Shown here: one piece after another, positions 1 to 7,613 of the stretch
Numbering within the stretch: position 1 is the stretch's first letter
How the letters are laid out: each line of letters opens with the position of its first letter
Source: Microlunatus kandeliicorticis
GTDB lineage: Bacteria; Actinomycetota; Actinomycetes; Propionibacteriales; Propionibacteriaceae
Direction of reading: 5' to 3'
NCBI RefSeq assembly: GCF_014137855.1
Contig: NZ_JACGWT010000005.1
Span: 402,111-466,110 of the forward strand
Length of the DNA: 64,000 nucleotides
Translations under genes and position numbers: made by a program
Notes under the pieces: generated by a model
The model's input: only the letters and a program-made list of their open reading frames with translations
Databases searched by the model: none
Told to the model about the DNA's origin: nothing

Positions 1-472
1 TCCCGAAGACCTCGAGCTCACCGACCAGAGCCGCCTCCCCCGCCTGCTGCTGCGGCACCACCGCCCGCCGGAACCCGGCCCGCGAGGCCGCCAGCAACGC
101 CGGCAGCAACCCCCGGACCGGACGCAACCGCCCGTCCAGACTCAACTCACCCAGGAACACCGTCCCCGCCAACTGCGCCTCGGGCAGCACGTCATCGGCG
201 GCCAACACCGCCGCGACCACGGCCAGGTCGTAGTGCGCGCCCGCCTTCGGCAGCGCAGCCGGGCTCAAGTTGATCGTCACCAGCCGGTCGGGCCAACGGT
301 GCCCGCTGTTGCCGATCGCCGCCTTGCACCGGTCCCGGGACTCGTACAGCGCGGTGTCGGGCAACCCGACCATCACCGTCCGCGGCAGACCCGCACCGAT
401 GTCGGCCTCGACCTCGACGATCCGACCCTCCAGACCCAGCAGCGCCACCGACCAGCTCGACGCCAGCCCCAT
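1..472 (-). CDS. comM: YifB/ComM-family Mg-chelatase-like AAA ATPase, N-terminal part (cut by window edge)
   Basis: I read this directly from the minus strand. It begins MGLASSWSVALLGLEG and continues in frame for 157 codons to the window edge. The segment is the N-terminal Lon-like substrate domain of the YifB/ComM family, with the conserved blocks VGLPDTALYESRDR, INLSPAALPK and GTVFLGELSLDGRLRPV. The AAA+ ATPase part lies outside the window. ComM acts as a branch-migration helicase in natural transformation in some bacteria; its role in actinobacteria is not established. The ATG overlaps the yraN stop (TGATG), so the two genes are probably translationally coupled. Confidence 0.93.
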   Translation of the reverse strand, partial: MGLASSWSVALLGLEGRIVEVEADIGAGLPRTVMVGLPDTALYESRDRCKAAIGNSGHRWPDRLVTINLSPAALPKAGAHYDLAVVAAVLAADDVLPEAQLAGTVFLGELSLDGRLRPVRGLLPALLAASRAGFRRAVVPQQQAGEAALVGELEVFG

Positions 473-900
473 CAGCCGACCGCCTTCACGTGATCGATCT
501 CCGGGGTGCCGGTGCCGCCGTCGAGCAACACCCCCACCACATCGAGCCGGATCTCCGCCCACTCCCCGCCACCAGCCCGCCCACCCCGAGCCTCCAGCCA
601 GTGCCCCGCGAGGCGGCGCAGCCGCTGCAGCTTGGCGTAGGTGACGGCCTCGAGCGGCGACCCGTAACCGCGGCCCGAGCGGGTCTTCACCTCGCAGAAG
701 ACCAGTCGCCGCCGGCCGTCCGGGACCGGCTCGGCGGCCACGATGTCGATCTCGCCCCACCGGCAGCGCCAGTTGCGGTCGACGATCGCGAGGCCCTCGG
801 CCTCGAGGTGGTCGACCGCCAGCTGCTCGCCGCGAGCCCCGAGCGTCGGTCGGTCCGCGGGTGGCTTCCGATGGGGACCGGGTGGTCTGGGAGTGCTCAC
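472..900 (-). CDS. yraN: YraN/UPF0102 family endonuclease-like protein
   Basis: The 142-residue product has the usual UPF0102 length. It carries the family blocks GARGEQLAVDHLEAEG, NWRCRWGEIDIVA and LVFCEVKTRSGRGYGSP, which form a PD-(D/E)XK-like nuclease fold with E and D in GEIDIVA and ExK in EVKTR. Its cellular role is unknown. It directly precedes comM with a TGATG overlap, a pairing common in bacteria. Upstream lies a 500-base repeat-rich gap that separates it from the DUF2469 gene, so it may have its own promoter. Confidence 0.93.
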   Translation of the reverse strand: MSTPRPPGPHRKPPADRPTLGARGEQLAVDHLEAEGLAIVDRNWRCRWGEIDIVAAEPVPDGRRRLVFCEVKTRSGRGYGSPLEAVTYAKLQRLRRLAGHWLEARGGRAGGGEWAEIRLDVVGVLLDGGTGTPEIDHVKAVG

Positions 901-1015
901 GACTGCACCTTGGGCAGGTGTGGCCGGCGGTGCCGACGGAGGCGGGGGGTCTGTGGACGGAGCTCCAGAGCGGCCCGGGTCTGTGGACGGGGCGGCGCGG
1001 CCGGCAACACCCCCG

Positions 1016-1408
1016 GCGCTTCGACAGGCTCAGCGCGCGTGGTGGGGCTCAGCGCACGTGGAACCGCCGCTTCGACAAGCTCAGCGCACGTGGAACCGTT
1101 GCTTCGACAAGCCCAGCGCACCTGGTCCGGCCCGGCGCACGTGGGACCGGCGCTTCGACGGGCTCAGCTCACGTGGGACCGGCGCTTCGACGGGCTCAGC
1201 GCACGTGGTCAGGCCCAGCGCACGTGGGACCGGCGCTTCGACAGGCTCAGCGCGCGTGGGCGGGCGCTTCGACAGGCTCAGCGCACGTCGTCGGGCGCTT
1301 CGACAGGCTCAGCGCACGTGGTCAGGCTCAGCGCACGTGATCAGGCTCAGCGCACGTGATGAGGCTCAGCGCACGTGATCAGGCTCAGCGCGTGCGGCCA
1401 GGCTCAGC
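1016..1408. repeat. REP-like repeat array A: about eight full and several partial copies of CTTCGACAGGCTCAGCGCACGTGG-type units
   Basis: The gap between yraN and the DUF2469 gene (901-1413) is filled by irregularly spaced copies of a unit of the form cttcgac-(a/g)(g/a)gctcagcgc-(a/g)cgtgg. Full copies begin near 1018, 1070, 1101, 1155, 1185, 1236, 1266 and 1297. Shorter copies lacking the 5' part (aggctcagcgcacgtg) follow up to about 1400. Spacing varies between about 30 and 54 bases. The first 110 bases of the gap hold two copies of gtctgtggacgg and no gene that I can support. Open frames across the array are repeat-encoded artefacts. Confidence 0.85.
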
Positions 1409-1413
1409 GGCCG

Positions 1414-1725
1414 TCAGGAGTCCTTGGGGACCTCGAGGTCGCTGTGGGCGATCTCCTCGATCGAGACGTCGTGGAAGGTGAGGACCTTGGCGCTCTTGAC
1501 GAAGCGGGCGGGGCGGTACATGTCCCAGACCCAGGCGTCGGCCATCGAGACCTCGAAGTAGGCGTCAGCGCCCTCGGTCCGCACCTTCATGTCCACCGCG
1601 TTGCACAGGTAGAAACGCCGCTCGGTCTCCACCGCGTAGGTGAAGATCCCGACGACGTCCTTGTACTCGCGGTACAGCTGCAGCTCGAGTTCGCTCTCGT
1701 ACTGCTCCAGGTCCTCAGCACTCAT
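1414..1725 (-). CDS. DUF2469 family protein
   Basis: A small acidic 103-residue protein starting MSAEDLEQYESELELQ and containing LYREYKDVVGIFTYAVETER and FEVSMADAWVWDMYRPAR, the hallmark blocks of DUF2469. The family is found almost only in actinobacteria and sits beside rnhB in many genomes. No enzymatic motif is visible and no function is known. It overlaps the 3' end of rnhB by 11 bases, so it is the distal gene of the lepB-lepB-rnhB unit. Confidence 0.95.
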   Translation of the reverse strand: MSAEDLEQYESELELQLYREYKDVVGIFTYAVETERRFYLCNAVDMKVRTEGADAYFEVSMADAWVWDMYRPARFVKSAKVLTFHDVSIEEIAHSDLEVPKDS

Positions 1726-2425
1726 CGCGGATCACCTTAACCATCGGCGGATAGACCCCTCGCTCCCGTCCGACCGCGGCGGTGCGGGAGACGTTCTCGT
1801 AACGCATGCGGTGGATGGGGCTCGGCCCGTAGGCGTCGAGCCGCTCCTGGTGCAGCGGCGTGCAGTAGCCCTTGTGCACGTCGAAGGCGTACTCGGGGTA
1901 GGTCTCGTGCAGCTGCGCCATCATCGCGTCCCGGGTCACCTTGGCCACGATCGACGCGGCCGCCACGCAGGCCGCCACCCGGTCGCCCTTCCAGACCGCG
2001 AGCCCGGGCGCGCCGAACCCGTCCACCGGGAACCCGTCGGTCAGCACGTACGCCGGCTCGACGTCGAGCCGGAGCAGCGCCAGCCGCAGCGCGGTGATGT
2101 TGGCAACGTGCATCCCCATCGCGTCGCACTCGCCGGGCTCGATGCTGACCACCGCCCAGGACAGCGCCTTCTCGACGATCTCGGCGTAGCACCGCTCACG
2201 CTGCGCCGCGCTCAGCAGCTTGCTGTCCCGGAGCCCCCGGATCTGCTTGCTCTTGGCGTCGGACAGGATCGCGGCGCCGGCGACCAGCGGCCCGGCGCAG
2301 GCACCGCGCCCGGCCTCGTCGGCCCCGGCCACCGGTGCGAGCCCGACCCGCTTGAGCGCACGCTCGTAGCCGTACAGCCCGCTGTCCTTGCGCACCACCA
2401 CCCGGGGGACCTCGGTGATCGCCAT
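1715..2425 (-). CDS. rnhB: Ribonuclease HII
   Basis: This 236-residue enzyme removes ribonucleotides from DNA and RNA from RNA/DNA hybrids. The DEDD active site of type 2 RNase H is visible: D36 and E37 in AGADEAGRGACAGPL, D130 in VLTDGFPVD and D148 in WKGDRV. The DSK motif at 67-69 and the ASIVAKVTRD helix are also present. The chosen ATG (MAITEVPRVV) overlaps the stop codon of the upstream signal peptidase gene as TGATG. A longer frame exists upstream but translates the signal peptidase region in another frame. Confidence 0.96.
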   Translation of the reverse strand: MAITEVPRVVVRKDSGLYGYERALKRVGLAPVAGADEAGRGACAGPLVAGAAILSDAKSKQIRGLRDSKLLSAAQRERCYAEIVEKALSWAVVSIEPGECDAMGMHVANITALRLALLRLDVEPAYVLTDGFPVDGFGAPGLAVWKGDRVAACVAAASIVAKVTRDAMMAQLHETYPEYAFDVHKGYCTPLHQERLDAYGPSPIHRMRYENVSRTAAVGRERGVYPPMVKVIRDEC

Positions 2426-3216
2426 CAGCAGCCCGCGTTCGGGGTGTTGATCTTGGGCTCCGCCGGCGCCGGGGAGGCTGGCGCCGGGACGCCGTCGAAG
2501 GTCGCCGGGGTGTGCAGGATCGTGGCCCGGCTGAACGGGAAGACGATCGCGAACGCGGGACCGACCACGTCGGTCTCGGGGACGAACGCGTTCGATCCGC
2601 GGATGCCGTCGAGCGAGACGTCGTTGAGGTGACACCGGGAGTCCGCGCTGTCGTCGCGGTGGTCGCCCATCACCCAGATCCGCCCGGCGGGCACCACCAC
2701 GTCGAAGCGGGTGTCGGAGGGCCTGACCTGGTCGTCGCCGTCGCGGTAGAGATAGCTGGTCTCGTTCAGCGGGTAACCGTTGACCGTGATCCGGCCCCGG
2801 CTGTCGCAGCAGACCACGTGGTCACCCGGCATCCCGATCACCCGCTTGATCAGGTGGTTCGTGCTGGTGTCGGGCAGCACGCCGACGAACTCGAGCGCCT
2901 TGCCGACGGGGCCGCGGGGCTGGGCCTGCTCGTCCGCGCCCAGCCAGCCTCCCGGGTCGGCGAAGACGACGATCTGACCGCGGTGGAAGTGGGTCACCTT
3001 CTGCACGGCGACCCGGTCACCGATCTCGAGCGTGTGCTCCATCGAGCCGGACGGGATGACGAACATCTGCCCGAGGAACAGCCGGATCAGCGACGAGATG
3101 ATCACCGCACCGACCACCACGATCAGCAGTTCCTTGATCAGGGACCCCACGCCGCGGCGCGGTGCGGGCTCCGCAGCGGTCTCGGCGGTGACGGTCTCCT
3201 CCGGACCGCGGCTCAA
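2425..3216 (-). CDS. lepB: Signal peptidase I (second of a tandem pair)
   Basis: A 263-residue type I signal peptidase that cleaves Sec and Tat signal peptides at the outer face of the membrane. It has one N-terminal membrane segment (about residues 28-50), box B IPSGSMEHTL with catalytic Ser58, and box D HLIKRVIGMPGD with general base Lys124. GDHRDDSADSR follows as the late conserved box. Its start overlaps the stop of the upstream paralogue by 4 bases (ATGA). The core shares long identical stretches with that paralogue, including GRITVNxxPLNE and VVCCDSRG, which indicates tandem duplication. Confidence 0.95.
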   Translation of the reverse strand: MSRGPEETVTAETAAEPAPRRGVGSLIKELLIVVVGAVIISSLIRLFLGQMFVIPSGSMEHTLEIGDRVAVQKVTHFHRGQIVVFADPGGWLGADEQAQPRGPVGKALEFVGVLPDTSTNHLIKRVIGMPGDHVVCCDSRGRITVNGYPLNETSYLYRDGDDQVRPSDTRFDVVVPAGRIWVMGDHRDDSADSRCHLNDVSLDGIRGSNAFVPETDVVGPAFAIVFPFSRATILHTPATFDGVPAPASPAPAEPKINTPNAGC

Positions 3217-3980
3217 CAGTCCGCGTCCGGTCCGGCCTGCACGCTGGCCCGTGACGGCGCCGGCGTCTGACCGGCGGGGACGTCCGCGAACGTCGACGGG
3301 ATCTTCAGCGTGTCCAGGTGGGACAGCGGCCAGTAGATCGCCACCGCCCGTCCCACCACCAGGTTGATCGGCACGAAGGCATTATCTCCCCGCGGCTGAC
3401 CGGGTCGGCGGTCGTCGAGGTGGCAGCGGGAGTCGCGGCTGTTCGAGCGGTGGTCACCCAGCACGAACACCCGGCCCGCCGGGACGACCACCGAGAAGCG
3501 GATGTCGGAGGGCCGGTCCTGCCGGCCGTCCGGTGCCGCGTAGAGGTAGGCGTCCTCGTTCAGCGGGTGCTCGTTGACCGTGATCCGGCCCCGGCTGTCG
3601 CAGCAGACCACCTGGTCGCCCGGCAACCCGATGATCCGTTTGGTCAGGTGGTCCGTGCCGGTGTCGGGCAGCAGCCCGACGAACTCGAGCGCACGGCCGA
3701 CCGGCCCGCGCTCGTGGTGGGTGGTGGGCGGTAGCCAGCCACCCGGGTCGGCGAACACGACGACCTCACCGCGCTTGACGTCGCTCAACTTCTCGACGAC
3801 CACCCGGTCGCCGATGCCGAGCGTCCGCTCCATCGATCCCGAGGGGATCTCGAAGGCCTGGCCGACGAAGGCACGCACCACGGCGGAGACGATCAACGCC
3901 CCCACGACGACGACCGCGATCTCCTTGACGAAGGTCAGCAGCCAGCGCAGCGGACCCCGAGGTCGGGTCCGCCCGCTCAC
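3213..3980 (-). CDS. lepB: Signal peptidase I (first of a tandem pair)
   Basis: A 255-residue paralogue of the downstream gene. It has a single N-terminal membrane helix (residues about 17-40), box B EIPSGSMERTL with Ser49, and the Lys114 box HLTKRIIGLPGD. GDHRSNSRDSRCHL closes the catalytic domain. It lies 33 bases after rplS, so both signal peptidases probably share transcripts with ribosomal protein L19. Two lepB copies behind rplS are common in high-GC actinobacteria; the copies may divide substrates, but the sequence does not show how. Confidence 0.95.
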   Translation of the reverse strand: MSGRTRPRGPLRWLLTFVKEIAVVVVGALIVSAVVRAFVGQAFEIPSGSMERTLGIGDRVVVEKLSDVKRGEVVVFADPGGWLPPTTHHERGPVGRALEFVGLLPDTGTDHLTKRIIGLPGDQVVCCDSRGRITVNEHPLNEDAYLYAAPDGRQDRPSDIRFSVVVPAGRVFVLGDHRSNSRDSRCHLDDRRPGQPRGDNAFVPINLVVGRAVAIYWPLSHLDTLKIPSTFADVPAGQTPAPSRASVQAGPDADC

Positions 3981-4013
3981 CCCACCACCGCCGCGTCGCG
4001 GCGCGGTCGGTGA

Positions 4014-4385
4014 TCAGCTCGCGTTGTCGCGCTTCTCCTTGATCTTGGCGGCCTTGCCGCGCAGACCACGGAGGTAGTAGAGCTTGGCCCGGCGGACATC
4101 ACCACGACGGTCGACCTCGATCTTCTCGATGATCGGGCTGTGCACCGGGAAGGTCCGCTCGACCCCGACCCCGAAGCTCACCTTGCGCACGGTGAACGAC
4201 TCGCGGACGCCGTCGCCGGAGCGCGCGATCACCACACCGGTGAACAGCTGGACGCGGGAGCGGTTGCCCTCGACGACCTTCACGTGCACCTTGACGGTGT
4301 CGCCGGGTCGGAAGTCCGGGACGTCGGTGCGCAGGCTCGCGCCGTCGAGCTCGCCGATCAGGGAACCGGTCGCCAACTTGGCCAT
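4014..4385 (-). CDS. rplS: 50S ribosomal protein L19
   Basis: A 123-residue L19 with the family blocks [45 protein letters not shown] and [19 protein letters not shown]. It sits at the 30S-50S interface. I chose ATG at 4385 (MAKLATGS) because GAGGA lies 7 bases upstream. An in-frame ATG at 4409 would add eight residues that have no match to the family start. It heads the rplS-lepB-lepB-rnhB-DUF2469 unit. Confidence 0.96.
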   Translation of the reverse strand: MAKLATGSLIGELDGASLRTDVPDFRPGDTVKVHVKVVEGNRSRVQLFTGVVIARSGDGVRESFTVRKVSFGVGVERTFPVHSPIIEKIEVDRRGDVRRAKLYYLRGLRGKAAKIKEKRDNAS

Positions 4386-4799
4386 GATGTTGTCCTCGCC
4401 GGGTGCCACAGGTCACCACAAGAATGTGTCCGACACGACAGTCGTCGCGCTGCGGACGATCCCCCTGTGGCAGGAGCCGCGACACGACGACAACAGCCGA
4501 CCAGTCTGCCACAGCCGACCGGAGGCGACGAAATCGTCGTCGCCCGCCCCGATGCCGCCCAGCCGGCGCCAAGGTATTGACTTACCTGATCGGTGCCGCT
4601 TAGGTGAAAAGGCAACATGCCACAGCCGCCGGTTGTCGGTCCACGCGACGGCGGTGCCCGCGGGGGGATGTGGCGTGTGCCGTGCGGCGGCGGCGCACGG
4701 GTCCGGCCTGAAGGTGTCGACGGGGGTCGACCGGTGGTCCGGCGCCGTCGCCCGGCCACGGTCGAGCCGACCGACACCACCTTGACGACCTCCGGCTGC
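4386..4799. other. Intergenic region upstream of rplS: leader and promoter, no further gene
   Basis: This 414-base stretch separates rplS from the 3' end of the ABC-F gene; both are on the minus strand. On the minus strand TGGCAGACTGG (plus 4501-4511) resembles an extended -10 and would give a leader of about 110 bases before rplS. A decamer, ACAGCCGACC on the plus strand, is repeated at 4493-4502 and 4511-4520 around it. An imperfect dyad TTACCT-N13-AGGTGAA lies near 4582-4608. The open frames here are GC-driven and unsupported. Confidence 0.5.
4501..4511 (-). promoter_or_regulatory. Candidate extended -10 of the rplS promoter
   Basis: On the minus strand the sequence reads TGGCAGACTGG, about 115 bases before the rplS start. 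Almost the same 11-mer, TGGCAGAATGG, lies before rpsP (24988-24998). The shared element at two ribosomal protein operons supports a promoter call. No clear -35 hexamer is visible. Confidence 0.4.
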
Positions 4800-6419
4800 T
4801 CAGTCCGACCGCCGGAAGCTGCGCTCCTCCACGTCGTAGCCGACCGTCGTGGTGATGCCGATGTCCTCGAGGAACCGGGGGTCGTGGCTGACCACCAGCA
4901 GCGCGCCCGGGTAGGCCCGCAGCGCGCCGGTCAGCTGACCGAGGCTGGCCAGGTCGAGGTTGTTGGTCGGCTCGTCGAGGATCAGCAGCTGCGGCGCCGG
5001 CTCGGCCAGCATCACCGCCGCCAGCGTGGCCCGGAACAGCTCGCCGCCGGAGAGCGTGGCCACCCGCCGGGTGACCACGTCGGCGCCGAGCAGGAACCGG
5101 GCCAGCCGGCCGCGCAGCGTGGCGGTGTCCGCGCTCGGGGCGAGCGCGCCGACCGCCTCCAGCACCGTCCGCTCGGCGGGCAGCAGGGTCAGCCGCTGGG
5201 GCAGCTCGCGCCACGGCACCCGTAGCTCGGCCCGCCCAGCGACCGGCTCGAGCCGACCGGTGAGGGTGTCGATCAGGGTGGTCTTGCCGGACCCGTTCGG
5301 GCCGACGAGCGCCAGCCGCTCCGGCCCGCGGACCGGGAGGTCGGCGCGGACGCCGTTCCGGAGCACCAGGTCCTCGGTCCGGAGCACCTCCCGCCCCGCA
5401 GGCAGCTCGGAGGCGGCCAGGTCGACCGAGATCGCGTCCTCGTCGCGGAGCCGCTCCTCCGCCGCGGCGAGCTCCTCGCGGGCGTGCTCCACCTCACCGC
5501 GGTGGGTCTCGGTCAGCTTGGCCGCCGAGACCTGGGCCGACCGCTTGAGCGCGTTCATCGCGATCCGGGGCTGACGCTTCTCCGCGTACGCCTTGTCCGC
5601 CACCTTCTTGCGCCGGGCCAGCTTGGTCTGGTTCTCGATCAGCTCGCGCCGCTGACGGTGCAGCTCGGCCTCGGCACTGCGGACCATCCGCTCGGCGGCG
5701 GCCTGCTCGAGCTCGACCTGCTCGGTGTAGGCGACGAAGTTGCCGCCGTAGGTCGCGGCGCGGCCGTCGCGGAGCTCGACGATCTGGTCGCAGCGCATCA
5801 GCAGGTCGCGGTCGTGGCTGACCACCACCGCGATCCCGGACCACCGGGCGAGCCCGGCGTACAGCCGCTCCCGCGCCCCGGAGTCGAGGTTGTTGGTCGG
5901 CTCGTCGAGCAGGATCGCCGGGCAGCCGCGGAGGAACAGCGCGGCCAGCGCCAGCAGCACCGCCTCGCCTCCGGACAGCGTCCGGATCGGCCGGTCGAGA
6001 ACGAGGTCGTCGAAGCCGAGAGCTGCGAGCTGCGCGGTGGCGCGCTCCTCGACGTCCCACTGGTCGGCGACCCGGTCGAAGTCCTCCGGACTCCCCTCGC
6101 CCGCCTCGATCCGCCGGAGCACCCGCCGGGTCTCGGCGATGCCGAGCACGTCGGCGACGCTGCTGCGGACGTCGAGGACGAGGTCCTGCGGCAGGTGGCC
6201 GAGGTCGTCGGGCCGGGTGACCGAGCCCGCGGTGGGCGTGAGCCGGCCGGTGAGGAGGCCGAGCAGGGTGGTCTTGCCGCTGCCGTTGGCCCCGATCAGC
6301 CCGGTCAGACCGGAGGGGAAGGCGAGCGTGAGGTCGTGGAGGACGGTCTGGCCGTCGGGCCAGCCGAACCCGAGGTGGTCGACGGCGAGCGCGGACAGCG
6401 CGGAGTGGCCGGAGGGCAT
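4800..6419 (-). CDS. ABC-F family ATPase (ribosome-associated, possible antibiotic-resistance or translation factor)
   Basis: A soluble 539-residue protein with two ABC modules and no membrane segment. Walker A sites are GANGSGKT (43-50) and GPNGSGKT in the second half. Signatures are LSGGEAVLLALA and LSGGELFRATLA, and both Walker B regions end in LDEPTNNLD, the ABC-F hallmark. A basic, helical linker of about 80 residues (around 230-310, RRQLIENQTKLARRKK-like) joins the modules and would reach into the ribosomal E/P site. Members either confer resistance to 50S-targeting antibiotics or act as translation factors such as Uup; the sequence alone does not decide. SD AGGAG lies 4 bases from the ATG. 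It has its own promoter and a structured leader. Confidence 0.9.
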   Translation of the reverse strand: MPSGHSALSALAVDHLGFGWPDGQTVLHDLTLAFPSGLTGLIGANGSGKTTLLGLLTGRLTPTAGSVTRPDDLGHLPQDLVLDVRSSVADVLGIAETRRVLRRIEAGEGSPEDFDRVADQWDVEERATAQLAALGFDDLVLDRPIRTLSGGEAVLLALAALFLRGCPAILLDEPTNNLDSGARERLYAGLARWSGIAVVVSHDRDLLMRCDQIVELRDGRAATYGGNFVAYTEQVELEQAAAERMVRSAEAELHRQRRELIENQTKLARRKKVADKAYAEKRQPRIAMNALKRSAQVSAAKLTETHRGEVEHAREELAAAEERLRDEDAISVDLAASELPAGREVLRTEDLVLRNGVRADLPVRGPERLALVGPNGSGKTTLIDTLTGRLEPVAGRAELRVPWRELPQRLTLLPAERTVLEAVGALAPSADTATLRGRLARFLLGADVVTRRVATLSGGELFRATLAAVMLAEPAPQLLILDEPTNNLDLASLGQLTGALRAYPGALLVVSHDPRFLEDIGITTTVGYDVEERSFRRSD

Positions 6420-6484
6420 GGTGCTCCTGAGGTCGATCGACGAGTGCCCGGGCGCAACGGCACCACGGGCGAGGTCAACGGGCC

Positions 6485-6496
6485 TCAGACCAACAC
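6485..6496 (-). promoter_or_regulatory. Possible three-codon leader ORF (GTG TTG GTC TGA) upstream of the ABC-F gene
   Basis: On the minus strand GAGGAG (plus 6503-6508) lies exactly 6 bases before GTG TTG GTC TGA, a minimal frame encoding Met-Leu-Val. It falls inside the predicted leader (about 6524 to 6420). CTGAGG at its stop codon (plus 6483-6488) is complementary to CCTCAG overlapping the ABC-F Shine-Dalgarno (plus 6427-6432). This is the arrangement expected for ribosome-mediated attenuation. It is inference from sequence only; so short a frame can arise by chance. Confidence 0.4.
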
Positions 6497-6530
6497 CGGC
6501 GACTCCTCGGTCGACAACAGGACGGGGACG

Positions 6531-6559
6531 ACGTTAGACCCGCCGCCACCGCCCGGCAA
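6531..6559 (-). promoter_or_regulatory. Predicted promoter of the ABC-F gene
   Basis: On the minus strand TTGCCG (plus 6554-6559) and TAACGT (plus 6531-6536) are separated by 17 bases, a good vegetative sigma spacing. The site lies just after the sdh terminator hairpin and would give a leader of about 105 bases. Confidence 0.55.
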
Positions 6560-6579
6560 CGGGTTTTCGCTCCGGACGC

Positions 6580-6613
6580 AGCAGAGCCCGGCGGAGGTCC
6601 GCCGGGCTCTGCT
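6580..6613 (-). terminator. Rho-independent-like terminator hairpin of the sdh operon
   Basis: A perfect 15-base inverted repeat, AGCAGAGCCCGGCGG and its complement, surrounds a 4-base loop (AGGT). It begins 60 bases after the sdhB stop codon. There is no T-tract after the stem, as is common for actinobacterial terminators. Confidence 0.8.
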
Positions 6614-6672
6614 GGGAATGCGTGTGCTGGACTGCCGCTGCCCCGGTCAGCCGCGCGCTCGGTGGCGCCGGC

Positions 6673-7422
6673 TCACTCGTCGCCGCCGCGCACCAGTGCG
6701 CCGAGCAGGTCGCGGTTGAGCCGCGAGATCGTCTCGAGCGGGATGCCCTTTGGGCAGACCGCGGTGCACTCCCCGATGTTGGTGCAGTTGCCGAAGCCCT
6801 CGGCGTCGTGCTGGCCGACCATGCTGAGCACCCGCGACCGCCGCTCGGGCTGGCCCTGCGGCAGCAGCCCGAGGTGGGTGATCTTGGCCGAGGTGAAGAG
6901 CATCGCCGAGCCGTTCGGGCAGGCTGCCACGCAGGCGCCGCAGCCGATGCAGGTGGCCGCGTCGAACGCGTCGTCGGCGTCCTCCTTGCGGATCGGGGCG
7001 GCGTGCGCGTCGGGCGCGGCACCGGTCGGCGCGGAGATGAAGCCGCCGGCCTGGATGATCCGGTCGAACGCGCTCCGGTCGACGATCAGGTCTTTGAGCA
7101 CCGGGAACGCCTCGGCCCGCCAGGGCTCGATGTCGATGACGTCGCCGTCGGAGAAGCTCCGCATGTGCAGCTGGCAGGTCGTCGTCTGCTGCGGACCGTG
7201 GGCCTTGCCGTCGATGACGACGCCGCAGCTGCCGCAGATGCCCTCACGACAGTCGTGGTCGAAGGCGATCGGGTCCTCGCCCTGCGTGGTCAACCGGTCG
7301 TTCAGCACGTCCAGCATCTCGAGGAACGACATGTCCTCGCTGACGTCCGGCACCTCGTAGGACACCATCCGGCCCTTGGCGGTGGCGTTGGCCTGTCGCC
7401 ACACCCGCACCGTGATCTTCAT
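6673..7422 (-). CDS. sdhB: Succinate dehydrogenase / fumarate reductase iron-sulfur subunit
   Basis: The 249-residue SdhB relays electrons from FAD to the membrane quinone. The plant-type 2Fe-2S ligands are C58, C63, C66 (CREGICGSC) and C83. The 4Fe-4S and 3Fe-4S ligands lie in [12 protein letters not shown] (158-168) and in [12 protein letters not shown] (213-223). AAGGAG lies 6 bases before the ATG. Unlike many operons, 191 bases separate it from sdhA, and that spacer contains a hairpin. It belongs to the type paired with a b558 cytochrome subunit, working with menaquinone. Confidence 0.96.
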   Translation of the reverse strand: MKITVRVWRQANATAKGRMVSYEVPDVSEDMSFLEMLDVLNDRLTTQGEDPIAFDHDCREGICGSCGVVIDGKAHGPQQTTTCQLHMRSFSDGDVIDIEPWRAEAFPVLKDLIVDRSAFDRIIQAGGFISAPTGAAPDAHAAPIRKEDADDAFDAATCIGCGACVAACPNGSAMLFTSAKITHLGLLPQGQPERRSRVLSMVGQHDAEGFGNCTNIGECTAVCPKGIPLETISRLNRDLLGALVRGGDE

Positions 7423-7613
7423 TGTCTACTCCTTCGTCCTCGCTCGCGCCCGCTCGGCGCCTCACGTCTCCGTCTTCCTCGCTGCGCCCCGGGTTGTCCC
7501 GACCGGCTCCGCGGACGGCAGCTGCTGCTGCCGGGCCCGGGACCCGGGTGCTCACTCGTCCAGACGGAGCCCGGCGCCTCGCTCACCGACGCTCGCGAGG
7601 AGTGCTCCAGCAC
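7423..7613 (-). other. Spacer between sdhA and sdhB with hairpins
   Basis: No gene is supported here. The plus strand holds GGCAG-CTGCTG-CTGCC (7517-7532) followed by a run of CCCGGG palindromes, so the transcript can fold between the two cistrons. The part next to sdhB is purine-rich in the transcript and carries its Shine-Dalgarno sequence. Confidence 0.45.

Noticed and set aside
490..1378. Long plus-strand open frames over yraN and the repeat array
   Set aside because: They are mirror frames of yraN and of repeated GC-rich units, with no ribosome binding site and repetitive low-complexity translations.
1016..1408. Regularly recurring units that might be a CRISPR array
   Set aside because: Spacing varies from about 30 to 54 bases, the spacers are themselves related, the unit recurs at five other loci, and no cas genes are present.
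4577..4606. Promoter-like TTGACT-N18-TAGGTG on the plus strand
   Set aside because: No plus-strand gene follows; the next genes on both sides are on the minus strand, so it is probably fortuitous unless it drives an antisense RNA.
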